Positions 9,199 through 17,177 of a DNA stretch of 64,000 nt are shown here, piece by piece. Positions within the stretch are counted from its first letter, which is position 1. The number at the start of each line of letters is the position of its first letter. Source of the stretch: Pseudomonas asuensis (GTDB lineage Bacteria; Pseudomonadota; Gammaproteobacteria; Pseudomonadales; Pseudomonadaceae). Both the position numbers and the translations under genes were made by a program. Below the pieces are notes generated by a model, which saw nothing but the letters and a program-made list of their open reading frames with translations, made no database searches and was not told where the DNA came from. Location: contig NZ_BMNW01000003.1 of the NCBI RefSeq assembly GCF_014646755.1, positions 434,001 to 498,000 of the forward strand. Direction: 5' to 3'.

Positions 9199-10983
9199 TT
9201 AGTACTGAAGAGGCTTGCTCTCAAGCCATTCAAGCAGGGCAATGGCTGGCATGGGGCGGGCCATCAGGTAGCCCTGGCCCTCATCGCATCCCCAGTTTCG
9301 CATCAGCTTGTAGGTTTCCTCAGTCTCGATACCCTCGGCCACCACGCGATAGTCCATTTCCTTGGCGAGCCTGATCATGGCCTTGACGATCCGCTTATCT
9401 TTTTCGTGTCGAAGTGCATTGCGTATGAAGGACTGGTCGAGCTTGACCACGGAGGCGGGAATATCGCGCAGATACGACCAATTGCTGTAGCCCGTACCAA
9501 AATCATCGATAGCGATGACGATGCCCAGATTATGGATGCGCTCAAGTTGGTGCTGCACGACTTCGGTTTGCCGGATCAGGGCTCCTTCGGTGAATTCTAC
9601 CTCCAGCCGCTGCGCCGGGAGATCATGCTGCTTGAGCAGGGCTGTCAGCGTATCGGTAAACATCTCATCGTCCAGATCAGCTGCGGAGACATTGATAGCT
9701 ACCGTCAGGTTAAGCCCCTGTTGTTGCCAGGCTTTGGCCTGTTTAATCGCGGCTCTCAATACCCATAAGCTTACTGAGCGGATCAGAAAGGTCTTCTCGG
9801 CAAGTGGTATGAACTCGCCAGGGCTGATATCACCTAGTGTGGGATGGCGCCAACGGATAAGTGCCTCTACCGAAGTGCACTCACTGCTGGCCAGCTCGAT
9901 CTTGGGTTGGAAGTAGAGCCTTAACTGGTCATCTGCCTGAAGCGCTATCGTCAAGGCGCTTAGCAGGCGAAAAGCACGCTGCTGCGCATGGTCGCGGCGC
10001 GGGCTGTACATTTCCCAACCCGCATTATTTTCCCGTGCATCGTCTGCGGCACTGACTAGGGAGCGTATCCAGTCCGTTGAGCATGCCTTTTCTCTGTTGA
10101 GTATCAGGATGCCCAACCCGATTTGTGTCTGAATAGGAATGGTATCGCATACCAGGGGTGCTTCAAACGCTTCAAGAATATGTCTGTACAGTGTTTCGGC
10201 TGCTTCCGTTGCGGTGTCTGCCAGCATAAAGGCGATGCGTGTAGGGCTGATTCTGTACAGCTTAAGGTTTTCGGGCACAACGGCCTGAAGGCGATCTCTG
10301 ATAAGCAGCATGAGCCGCTCTGAAAACGTATATCCCAAGGCTTTAACAATATCGTTAAGAATACGGGGCGCAACCACATCGACTGCAACCAGCGTGACCG
10401 GAACATCCTTATCCGAGAAAAAGACCGAAATGTCTCTTTCCAGGCGAGGCCGATTGAACAGGCCAGTCGGTAAATCTACAAAGTTGAGATTACGCAGCGT
10501 TTCCACGCGCAACATAACCAATTCGGCAAGGTGGTTCAGAAGCCTTATCTGGTGATCATCCAATGGAGGGCGCGGCTTCGTATCAATGATGCAAAGACTG
10601 CCCAAGCCAAGGCCCTGATGGGTTAACAGGGGAGCGCCTGCATAAAAGCGGATATGAGGCTCACCTGTTACCAGCGGGTTGTCCTTGAAACGAGAGTCTT
10701 GAGTCGCATCACTGACCATAAAAAGCTCATCGCTTAGGATGGCATGGTTGCAAAAGGAGTGCTCACGAGGCGTTTCGCTGATAGTGAGTCCAATACTTGC
10801 ACTAAACCACTGGCGGTGCGCATCGATAATCGATATCAAGGCAATCGGAACCTGAAACAGCTCAGCGGCCAACGTAACGATTTTGTCAAAAGCGCAGTCC
10901 GGCTCAGGATTGATCAGGCACAGCTGCTGGATTTCTGCAATTCGCTCGGGCTCGTTTGCTGGGATGGGCACTGAGTTGTTCAT
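9199..10983 (-). CDS. GAF-GGDEF(degenerate)-EAL cyclic-di-GMP phosphodiesterase candidate
   Basis: The 594-residue protein has an N-terminal GAF domain (about 20-160, with the HSFCNHAIL and IRFYAGAPL signatures of free-Met-reductase-like GAFs), a GGDEF-fold domain (about 165-325) whose active-site loop reads RISPTRIAF instead of GGDEF, and an EAL domain (about 345-590). The EAL domain keeps VEALIRW at 372-378, the NVSA metal-site Asn, AIDDFGTGYS near 491-500 and VKLDQSF. The cyclase half should therefore be inactive, while the phosphodiesterase half should be active. No membrane segments are present. It lies 130 bases upstream of the multi-PAS kinase on the same strand. Confidence 0.9.
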   Translation of the reverse strand: MNNSVPIPANEPERIAEIQQLCLINPEPDCAFDKIVTLAAELFQVPIALISIIDAHRQWFSASIGLTISETPREHSFCNHAILSDELFMVSDATQDSRFKDNPLVTGEPHIRFYAGAPLLTHQGLGLGSLCIIDTKPRPPLDDHQIRLLNHLAELVMLRVETLRNLNFVDLPTGLFNRPRLERDISVFFSDKDVPVTLVAVDVVAPRILNDIVKALGYTFSERLMLLIRDRLQAVVPENLKLYRISPTRIAFMLADTATEAAETLYRHILEAFEAPLVCDTIPIQTQIGLGILILNREKACSTDWIRSLVSAADDARENNAGWEMYSPRRDHAQQRAFRLLSALTIALQADDQLRLYFQPKIELASSECTSVEALIRWRHPTLGDISPGEFIPLAEKTFLIRSVSLWVLRAAIKQAKAWQQQGLNLTVAINVSAADLDDEMFTDTLTALLKQHDLPAQRLEVEFTEGALIRQTEVVQHQLERIHNLGIVIAIDDFGTGYSNWSYLRDIPASVVKLDQSFIRNALRHEKDKRIVKAMIRLAKEMDYRVVAEGIETEETYKLMRNWGCDEGQGYLMARPMPAIALLEWLESKPLQY

Positions 10984-11192
10984 GGTTCTTACAAGGCTTG
11001 GGTTATTCAGCGATCATATACCTTCTGTGATACAGATCAGGTATTAAAAAATTCTGATTTAGCCGCAAAAAAATAGTTGTTAAAGGTTCAGGATACGCCG
11101 CCGATAAAGATGCATATCCTCGGCTTAGGAGCCATTTCTAATGGCACCTGAGACAGTCAGGGTTGTCATGTGTCTATGACTATGTAGGCAAT

Positions 11193-11756
11193 ATGACCAT
11201 GACTGTACCCATTGACTTTGCTGCTCCTTCCCATGAAGTGGCCCATCAATTAATTGGCTGGAATTTGACATTCAACGGTGTAGGAGGGCGGATCGTCGAG
11301 ACCGAAGCCTATGACCGTGAAGATCCTGCCTCCCATAGCTTTTCCGGGCCTACGCGCCGTAATGCCACCATGTTTGGGCCGCCTGGCCATGTGTATGTTT
11401 ACCGCTCCTACGGTATTCACTGGTGTTTGAATTTTGTCTGCTGTGATGTGGGGCATGGGGCCGGTGTGCTGATCCGGGCGTTAGAGCCTCTTGAGGGTAT
11501 TGACGTCATGCGTGAGCGTCGCGGGCTCGATACGCTAAAGCTGCTATGTGCAGGTCCAGGTCGCGTCTGCCAGGCCTTGGGTATTTCCGGTGAGCACGAT
11601 GGGCTTTCATTGGAGTCACCGGCTCTTGAATTGAATGCACCGCTAGCGTCTGTTGACGTAGTCACAGGGCCGCGAATCGGTATTACCAAGGCACGCGATG
11701 TACCCTGGCGGTTTGGCCTGAAGGGATCACCTTTTCTGAGTCGCGGCTTTCGTTAG
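11193..11756 (+). CDS. 3-methyladenine DNA glycosylase (AAG/MPG family)
   Basis: This base-excision repair enzyme removes alkylated purines. The family motifs are in order: HQLIGWNLTF, GRIVETEAYDREDPASHSFSGPT (the catalytic Glu lies in VETEAY), RNATMFGPPGHVYVYRSYGIHWCLNFVC, the GVLIRALEPLEG block and LCAGPGRVCQALGI. About 187 residues is normal for bacterial members. Two in-frame ATGs are possible: 11163 after a CAGGG sequence, or 11193 after TAGGCAAT. The later one starts closer to the conserved region and was chosen. It is followed by a CYP152 gene on the same strand with a 135-base gap. Confidence 0.9.
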   Translation: MTMTVPIDFAAPSHEVAHQLIGWNLTFNGVGGRIVETEAYDREDPASHSFSGPTRRNATMFGPPGHVYVYRSYGIHWCLNFVCCDVGHGAGVLIRALEPLEGIDVMRERRGLDTLKLLCAGPGRVCQALGISGEHDGLSLESPALELNAPLASVDVVTGPRIGITKARDVPWRFGLKGSPFLSRGFR

Positions 11757-11891
11757 GTGGATAACGGCCAATACACATTGCACCTTTGGCCAGGATAGCG
11801 GGTCGATTAAATCAATGCGCTTCCGTGCGCCTGTAGGTCTACAGTGCGTTACGGCAGGACGTTGAGTCGATCAATCGGAGTGCCGCCGTTT

Positions 11892-13175
11892 ATGTCTGCG
11901 ATCCCAAAAGACCCTCATCTGGATAGCTCTTTTGCTCTGCTCAAGGAAGGATATCGCTATATTCCAGAGCGTTGCCGTCGTTATCAAAGCGATGTGTTCC
12001 AGGCGCGTCTGCTTATGCAAAATACAATCTGCCTGTCTGGCGAGGAGGGTGCCAGGCTGTTCTATAATGAGTCGCTCTTCATGCGTGAAAAAGCGGCTCC
12101 CCGTATGTTGAAGAAAACCCTGTTTGGCTTTGGCGCTATCCAGGGCTTAGACGGGGACGCTCATCGCATACGTAAGCAGATGTTCATGTCGCTGATGACA
12201 CCTGACAACGTTCAGGCTCTGGCTGACCGGTATGCGGAGCAGTGGCAACGGGATATTCCCACTTGGACCGGTAATCACGAAGTCGTTCTGCTCTATGCTG
12301 TGCAGTTCCAGCTATGCCGGATCGTCTGTGAGTGGTCCGGCATTCCTCTCCCTGAACAGGATGTGGCCAAGCGCCGCTCGCAGCTTACGGCCCTGATCGA
12401 TGGCGCGGGAGGAATAGGGCTCAGGCACCTCAATGCCCGTAAGGCACGCAAAGAGGCTGAAGCCTGGATTGCCAATCTGGTCATGCAGGTGCGTCAGGGT
12501 GCGCTGAGCCCGGCTCCGCAAACGGCCTTGTATGTGTTTAGCCACCACAGGGATAGTGAGGGTAATCAGCTCGATCCTAAAACCGCAGCAGTTGAAATTC
12601 TTAATGTGCTACGGCCCACTGTAGCTGTAGCCCGGTTTATCGTCTTTGCGGCCTGGGCGTTGAATAAGCATCCCGAGTGGCAACAGCGGCTGCGTGATGA
12701 GCCCGACATGCTGCAGCCTTTTGTACAGGAAGTCCGCCGAGTTTTTTCCTTCTTTCCATTTACGGTAGCGCGCGTTCGCAAAGACTTTGAATGGAAAGGC
12801 TACCCTTTTGCCAAGGGCACTCGCGTATTGTTGGATCTCTATGGAATCAATCACGATGCACGAATTTGGAAAGATCCAGAGAAATTCGACCCCGAGCGCT
12901 TTTTGAGATGGGATGAAAATCCTTTCAACTTTGTTCCTCAAGGAGGCGGTGACCACCATCAAAACCATCGTTGCCCCGGTGAGTGGATTACGATCGAGTT
13001 GCTAAAAGTGGCTGTGAAGGCACTTACCCAGTGGATACGCTATGACGTACCCCCACAGGATCTTTCAATCGATACCACACGCATCCCAGCCTTGCCAGAA
13101 AGCCGTTTCGTAATCAGTCATGTGCGACCGGTTATGCGTGAGCCTGCTCAGATTGGCTTAGCGAGAGGAGAATGA
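11892..13175 (+). CDS. CYP152-family fatty acid peroxygenase (P450)
   Basis: A cytochrome P450 of the CYP152 peroxygenase family, which hydroxylates fatty acids with hydrogen peroxide and needs no reductase. The heme-binding segment QGGGDHHQNHRCPGEW carries the thiolate Cys (residue 361 from this start). The I-helix has LRPTVAVARF, whose Arg-Pro pair (Arg 241) binds the fatty-acid carboxylate in place of the usual Thr. The distal residue matching position 85 of characterised members is Gln (in GAIQGLDGDAH), as in the hydroxylase P450-BSbeta, whereas the decarboxylase OleT has His there. The ATG at 11892 has a CGGAG ribosome binding site and gives 427 residues, close to the family length. An upstream ATG at 11844 would add 16 residues. 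Confidence 0.92.
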   Translation: MSAIPKDPHLDSSFALLKEGYRYIPERCRRYQSDVFQARLLMQNTICLSGEEGARLFYNESLFMREKAAPRMLKKTLFGFGAIQGLDGDAHRIRKQMFMSLMTPDNVQALADRYAEQWQRDIPTWTGNHEVVLLYAVQFQLCRIVCEWSGIPLPEQDVAKRRSQLTALIDGAGGIGLRHLNARKARKEAEAWIANLVMQVRQGALSPAPQTALYVFSHHRDSEGNQLDPKTAAVEILNVLRPTVAVARFIVFAAWALNKHPEWQQRLRDEPDMLQPFVQEVRRVFSFFPFTVARVRKDFEWKGYPFAKGTRVLLDLYGINHDARIWKDPEKFDPERFLRWDENPFNFVPQGGGDHHQNHRCPGEWITIELLKVAVKALTQWIRYDVPPQDLSIDTTRIPALPESRFVISHVRPVMREPAQIGLARGE

Positions 13176-13370
13176 TATCCAGCGCCCGAGTGTTGTACAG
13201 TCTTTGTGAAGCAGTAGCCCAGGCAGTGCCAGTAGTGCCTCGGTTTTAGAGGGCTGCTTGTCCTTTAAGCGCCATCGCCTCTGGATGCACAAGGAGCCTT
13301 CCCTGTTTCTCTCAATGAGGCAGTAAATGGTCGTTCTGATCAGAACTCACGCTATCTGAACATACGTAAT

Positions 13371-13401
13371 AAAGAAGCCTCGCCTCTGGCGAGGTTTCTT
13401 T
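13371..13401. terminator. Bidirectional intrinsic terminator
   Basis: A 14-bp stem (AAAGAAGCCTCGCC at 13371-13384 with GGCGAGGTTTCTTT at 13388-13401, one G-U pair) and a 3-base loop, immediately downstream of the minus-strand gene ending at 13405 and also reachable from the P450 gene. The A/T ends of the stem serve as the U-tract on both strands. Confidence 0.8.
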
Positions 13402-13404
13402 GGG

Positions 13405-13737
13405 TTACCAGCGCGGTGGCGGACCGTAATAGCCAGGTGGCGGGCCATAGTAGTAATGGGGCGGCGGCGCAGGCGCTACGCGTACAACCTGGGTTTCGTA
13501 ATAAACAGGTTGAGCTGGGTAGTAAACAACATGTGGCGGTGGAGGTGGGGGAGCTGCCTGTACATAGACAGGGGCTTCTGCAGCACGTGAGTTAGCTACA
13601 ATCGCTCCGCCAACAACAGCCCCGACTACGGCCCCTAAAATGGCAGGCCCTGGGCCGTGTCCACCGTGGGCAAAGGCTTGGCCAGCGGCTGCAAGGCAAC
13701 CTGCCAGAAGAGCAATCTTGGGAATTTGGCGAATCAT
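13405..13737 (-). CDS. Secreted Gly-zipper/Pro-Tyr-rich protein
   Basis: A 110-residue protein with a cleavable signal peptide (MIRQIPKIALLAGCLAAAGQAFA) followed by a His/Gly stretch, a glycine-zipper helix (AILGAVVGAVVGGAIVA) and a low-complexity tail rich in Pro and Tyr (PPPPPPHVVYYPAQPVYY, HYYYGPPPGYYGPPP). Similar short proteins are common in pseudomonads and are annotated as hypothetical or glycine-zipper proteins. The upstream region (13738-13750) contains an AGGAGGAGACG ribosome binding site, so the start is well supported. Surface or outer-membrane location is inferred. Confidence 0.8.
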   Translation of the reverse strand: MIRQIPKIALLAGCLAAAGQAFAHGGHGPGPAILGAVVGAVVGGAIVANSRAAEAPVYVQAAPPPPPPHVVYYPAQPVYYETQVVRVAPAPPPHYYYGPPPGYYGPPPRW

Positions 13738-13919
13738 AAACGTCTCCTCCTCAGGCGTCCGGCTGTATAAAAAACCGGTTATTCAATGAAACAACGGAGC
13801 CCTGTAAAGAAAAAGAGGAGGAAGGTAAAGGTTGTGTAAGGGGCACCACCATCAGATGGGCAGTCAGCTCATAACATCAGGCTACCGGCTGTATGTAGCC
13901 AGTAGCCTGGAAAGTATGA

Positions 13920-15011
13920 TTACTGACTAACAGTGGCAGAGTTGCCTGTCCCCACTTGCTGGATATAGGCTTGGTTTGATGAGTTGTTCTGATTGAGCTG
14001 GACCTGATTCAAATCACCGGTTTGGATAATGGTGGACAACAGGAAATCTCCGTTCTGAGCAGAATTGACTATGTTGTCATTTCCCGTTTGTGTGATATCC
14101 ACACTGCCGATCATACCGCTCTGGGTGACATTGACTTCATTGTTGTCTCCCTGGCTGATCAAGATAGCGCGTTGATCCATACCATCCTGGCTAATGCTCA
14201 ATTCGTTATTGTTACCCGCCTGGGTCATGGCCTGGGTATTATTTCTGCCAGCCTGCTCGCTGGTCATGATATTACCGTTTTGTGACTGAGCCAGTCGAAT
14301 GCCATTTCCAACGCCGGATTGTTCAACCGTAATGGTGCTATTGGAATCATACTGGCCTGTCCAGAGTTCGTTGTCGAAGCCCTGTTGACTGGCATTCACC
14401 GTGTTTGAACTGCCGGCCTGGCCAAAAAACATCGTTAGGTCCGAGCCGTACTGGCCGCCCATAAAGGCTCCTTGCTGACTGGCGTTCACGGTATTGTTAC
14501 TGCCAAACGTGTACGCCTCTGCCAGGTTGTTTGAGCCGGCTTGAGTAATAGAGGCCGTGTGCTCTGTACCTTGCTGGTACACCGTAACAGTAGAGTTGGT
14601 CGTACCCACCTGCTGAATAGCAGCCGTATGAACGTCGCCTTCTTGAGTTACGCTGATCGTGCTTCTCGAAACGTCATCCTGCCGTGCGAGCGCCGTATTG
14701 TTGTTACCGCTCTGATCGGTAGTAATGCTGCTGTTTTCTTCAGCGTACGCCTGGGTGGCCCGGCTAAGATTGGCATTGCCGGTTTGGGTTTGTTCTATCG
14801 TGCTGTTGTTGCTGTCGGTTTGCTCGGCGATAGCCTGGTTGCCGTCGCCGGTTTGTGTTTGAGTTGCTGCGTTATAGGTTCCACCACTCTGATTGATGGA
14901 GACCTCGTTACTGTTTCCTTCCTGGGTCAATGTTGCCGAGTCAAATGCGGCCATGGCTGAAATGCTGGTTAGAGCAGATACCGCTAGTACAAGAGGTTTC
15001 AAACTGAACAT
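13920..15011 (-). CDS. Long curlin-repeat (CsgA/CsgB-like) amyloid protein
   Basis: From the ATG at 15011 (GGAG ribosome binding site 9 bases upstream) the product has 363 residues: a signal peptide ending in SAMA, then about 340 residues made almost entirely of curlin-type repeats of about 22 residues with the pattern (I/V/T)xQxGxxN, for example TQTGNDNIVNSAQNG and ISQGDNNEVNVTQSG. E. coli CsgA has five repeats in about 150 residues; this protein has roughly fifteen. Asn, Gln, Ser, Thr and Gly dominate and Cys is absent. The protein is expected to be exported and assemble into extracellular amyloid. No csgE, csgF, csgG or second subunit gene is in the window, so the secretion partners must be elsewhere or absent. 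A frame extension to 15122 lacks a signal peptide at its start and was rejected. Confidence 0.88.
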   Translation of the reverse strand: MFSLKPLVLAVSALTSISAMAAFDSATLTQEGNSNEVSINQSGGTYNAATQTQTGDGNQAIAEQTDSNNSTIEQTQTGNANLSRATQAYAEENSSITTDQSGNNNTALARQDDVSRSTISVTQEGDVHTAAIQQVGTTNSTVTVYQQGTEHTASITQAGSNNLAEAYTFGSNNTVNASQQGAFMGGQYGSDLTMFFGQAGSSNTVNASQQGFDNELWTGQYDSNSTITVEQSGVGNGIRLAQSQNGNIMTSEQAGRNNTQAMTQAGNNNELSISQDGMDQRAILISQGDNNEVNVTQSGMIGSVDITQTGNDNIVNSAQNGDFLLSTIIQTGDLNQVQLNQNNSSNQAYIQQVGTGNSATVSQ

Positions 15012-15288
15012 AGGGACACACTCCTTGATCATTGATAACGTCCATGCACGGACCACCCGCACTGCCTGCCCCTCGGGACGCCAGCCTGGAGATTTGCCCT
15101 TGCGTTTATGGCAAACAGGCAAAACGGATGCAAGTCTCTCTGGCTGCGCCTGAAGAATCTATCGCCCAAAAGATTGTTTATCAGCGCCTAACGTCGGCCA
15201 TCAGGATTAAATCCTATGCGACTTTGTCCAGCTCATTTGAGCGTCCAAGTCGTTATAAGCTTGAGCTAACCGTTTGTCGGTTGGAGCT

Positions 15289-15316
15289 CTTGAAAAAGAA
15301 GCGAGGGTCCTTATAT
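15289..15316 (+). promoter_or_regulatory. Sigma-32 (heat-shock) promoter of ibpA
   Basis: CTTGAA at 15289-15294 and CCTTATAT at 15309-15316 are separated by 14 bases, matching the RpoH consensus CTTGAA-N13/15-CCCCATNT with 6 of 8 bases in the -10. Transcription would start near 15323 and give a leader of about 60 bases before ibpA. Confidence 0.75.
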
Positions 15317-15322
15317 GGGATT

Positions 15323-15383
15323 GTGCAGGGCGCCGAAGTCGGGCCCCGCTTTGAAACTTGCTGATGCTTCAGGAGATTTCCAT
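15323..15383 (+). promoter_or_regulatory. ROSE-like RNA thermometer in ibpA leader
   Basis: The expected 5' leader contains a GC-rich hairpin (GGGCGCC...GGGCCCC region, about 15330-15352) followed by TTGCT (15359-15363) and, a few bases on, the ribosome binding site CAGGAG. A TTGCT element pairing with the AGGAG sequence near the start codon is the hallmark of ROSE thermometers in front of small heat-shock genes in Pseudomonas and E. coli. The pairing is inferred and was not computed. Confidence 0.65.
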
Positions 15384-15854
15384 ATGAATACTGCATTTTC
15401 TCTTGCTCCTCTGTTCCGCCATTCCGTTGGGTTCGACCGCTTCAATGACCTGTTCGAATCCGCTCTTCGTAATGAGTCGGGCAGTACCTATCCACCCTAT
15501 AACGTGGAAAAGCATGGTGATGATCACTACCGCATTGTGATTGCCGCTGCTGGCCTTGCCGAAGATGACCTCGAGCTTGAAGTGGAGCGGGGCGTGTTGA
15601 CTGTGAAGAGCGGGCGCCGCGAGAAAGGCGCTGAGAGCGTGACCTATCTGCATCAGGGCATCGCACAGCGTGCGTTCAAGCTGTCCTTCCGCCTGGCCGA
15701 CCATATCGAGGTGAAGGGTGCGAGCTTGAAGAGCGGTCTGCTTAATATTGATCTGGTGCGTGAAGTACCGGAAGAGGCCAAGCCCAAGCGTATCGCCATC
15801 AATGGCCAGGTACGTGCAGACGAAAAGCCTGTGTTGGAAGGCCAAGCCGCTTAA
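15384..15854 (+). CDS. ibpA: Small heat-shock protein IbpA (Hsp20)
   Basis: A 156-residue ATP-independent chaperone that binds unfolding proteins. The alpha-crystallin domain spans about residues 35-125 and contains YPPYNVEKHGDDHYRIVIAAAGLAEDDL and ERGVLTVKSGR; the N-terminal FSLAPLFRHSVGFDRF is typical of IbpA. The C-terminal IxI-type anchor appears as KRIAING. The start is the ATG at 15384, which follows CAGGAG; an upstream in-frame ATG at 15315 would overlap the promoter. Heat regulation is expected at two levels, from the RpoH promoter and the thermometer leader described separately. Confidence 0.95.
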   Translation: MNTAFSLAPLFRHSVGFDRFNDLFESALRNESGSTYPPYNVEKHGDDHYRIVIAAAGLAEDDLELEVERGVLTVKSGRREKGAESVTYLHQGIAQRAFKLSFRLADHIEVKGASLKSGLLNIDLVREVPEEAKPKRIAINGQVRADEKPVLEGQAA

Positions 15855-15873
15855 GCAAAGGGCCTAAGACAGG

Positions 15874-15907
15874 AAAAGGGGCTGCTACATGGCGGCCCCT
15901 TTTGGTT
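15874..15907 (+). terminator. Intrinsic terminator of ibpA
   Basis: AAAAGGGGC (15874-15882) pairs with GCCCCTTTT (15895-15903) and is followed by GGTTATT. It lies 20 bases past the ibpA stop codon. Confidence 0.85.
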
Positions 15908-16115
15908 ATTCATCCCTCCCAACCATCACACTTCTGGTTAGTGCGTACGGCCCTTGTCGCACTCGCACATCATCGCTGGGCTCGGGCTACTACCTCGTTT
16001 GGCTGTAACCATCACCTTACTGACGCGTAAAGGATGCCTTCTGACAGCTCCACTGTTGCTGCGGCAGGTCTTCTGACGTCAGGCGCAACTCAGATGCAAT
16101 AGTAAACAGATAACA
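15908..16115. other. Intergenic region between ibpA and a small membrane gene
   Basis: About 200 bases with no credible coding frame, tRNA or strong hairpin. It ends in the pair of terminators at 16119-16179. Confidence 0.4.
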
Positions 16116-16118
16116 AAA

Positions 16119-16179
16119 AGCCCCGATTGCTCGGGGCTTAAGGTCAGGCAGAAAGAGAGGGAAACTGCCTGACCTTTTT
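16119..16179. terminator. Back-to-back terminators for opposite strands
   Basis: Two hairpins lie side by side. AGCCCCGA/TCGGGGCT (16119-16138, 4-base loop) is followed by a T-run when read on the minus strand and ends the gene at 16181-16384. AGGTCAGGCAG/CTGCCTGACCT (16141-16175, 11-bp stem) is followed by TTTTT when read on the plus strand and stops transcription coming from the ibpA side. Confidence 0.8.
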
Positions 16180-16180
16180 G

Positions 16181-16384
16181 TTATCGACCGAACAGGTGCG
16201 GACTTGAATGGCGGCTGGACGCCAGCGCCTTAAGCTTCCGCTGGCTACGCTGACCTTCAAAAATGTAGATGAGGCCGATAGTCATCAGCAGTACACCTTC
16301 AATAACGATTTGAAGGTCTTCTGGCGCAAAAAATAAGCAAAAGGACCCAGCAGCAAGGAGAATCAAACCGAGGCAGTAGAACAC
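16181..16384 (-). CDS. Small two-helix membrane protein
   Basis: A 67-residue protein with two hydrophobic helices (about residues 2-20 and 26-44) and a basic, Ser/Arg-rich C-terminal tail (EGQRSQRKLKALASSRH). No family recognised. The 3' end sits directly against a strong terminator pair, which supports it being a real transcription unit. Confidence 0.55.
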   Translation of the reverse strand: MFYCLGLILLAAGSFCLFFAPEDLQIVIEGVLLMTIGLIYIFEGQRSQRKLKALASSRHSSPHLFGR

Positions 16385-16542
16385 TTTTCTATCCTTGGCA
16401 GCGTCTTACGCTACTCATAAATGAGACGGCAGCTTACCTTGCTGCCTTAGTGTCTAACGTATCGGCTGGTTCAGCGGGGTCTTTAGTCCAGAATAAGCAG
16501 TAATTTCAGGCTGAACATAGAGTAGATGCGCAGCTGAAAGTG

Positions 16543-17034
16543 TCAGCCTTCGGTAACATCCAAGAGACGTTGAAGTCCTTCAAGATCATCGTCTGAAAGC
16601 CTGCCTTTAACGTGACAAGCCTTGTATTCCACGCTTTGGCCAGATGCAACGTACTCAAGGGCTTCGCGAGTAACGGGGGTGGTGAAATCTTCGCCATAGA
16701 TATCGCGAAAGGTGTTGAGCTTGTACTTGCCTTCCATCTCGTAGAAGGTCTTGCCATCGATTGTCCAGCGTGCAAACCGGCAATCGCCAAATCGGGCTTC
16801 TTTGCCAATGCTTGACAGCTTGGCTACGTACGTAGTGATTTTGCCGCCTGAGCTTGTTGTTGCCTGGCTGGCCGAAACGGTGAAGACCAAGTCATCGGCA
16901 GACTTGTCGCCGGTCCAGATTACAGAGCGCCGCTCCCTGAACTCGTCATTTTCATCCGTCAGCTCACCTGCATGGGCGGCTAGGGAGGCCAGACATCCTG
17001 TTATGGCTAATAACCAAACCTTGTATCTCATCAT
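16543..17034 (-). CDS. Periplasmic hypothetical protein
   Basis: The 163-residue product begins with a signal peptide (MMRYKVWLLAITGCLASLAAHA). The mature part is charged, with two Cys residues (in FGDCRFARW and YKACHVKG) that could form a disulphide. It resembles no family that I can name. The start pair MM is at 17034, with a weak ribosome binding site. It lies between tmRNA, on the same strand, and a small membrane protein gene. Confidence 0.7.
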   Translation of the reverse strand: MMRYKVWLLAITGCLASLAAHAGELTDENDEFRERRSVIWTGDKSADDLVFTVSASQATTSSGGKITTYVAKLSSIGKEARFGDCRFARWTIDGKTFYEMEGKYKLNTFRDIYGEDFTTPVTREALEYVASGQSVEYKACHVKGRLSDDDLEGLQRLLDVTEG

Positions 17035-17140
17035 CCAACCATGTTGTCAGTGGCGCCTGCCATGGTGCAGACCGTAAAACTCTAAAATATCAAAGTGCCA
17101 TTGTATCGCCTTATTTCTAACAATAGCCGAATTTAGGCAA

Positions 17141-17171
17141 TAAAAAAGGGCTAGCCGTTTGGCTAGCCCTT
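17141..17171 (-). terminator. Intrinsic terminator of tmRNA
   Basis: An 11-bp perfect stem (AAGGGCTAGCC with GGCTAGCCCTT, loop of 4) followed on the minus strand by a TTTT run. It lies 7 bases beyond the CCA end of tmRNA. Confidence 0.9.
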
Positions 17172-17177
17172 AGTGTT

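Noticed and set aside
11892-13175. OleT-type fatty acid decarboxylase
   Set aside because: The His characteristic of OleT at the distal site is replaced by Gln.
14541-14960. 139-codon plus-strand frame inside the curlin gene
   Set aside because: It is a shadow of the repeat-rich gene on the other strand and has no separate domain.
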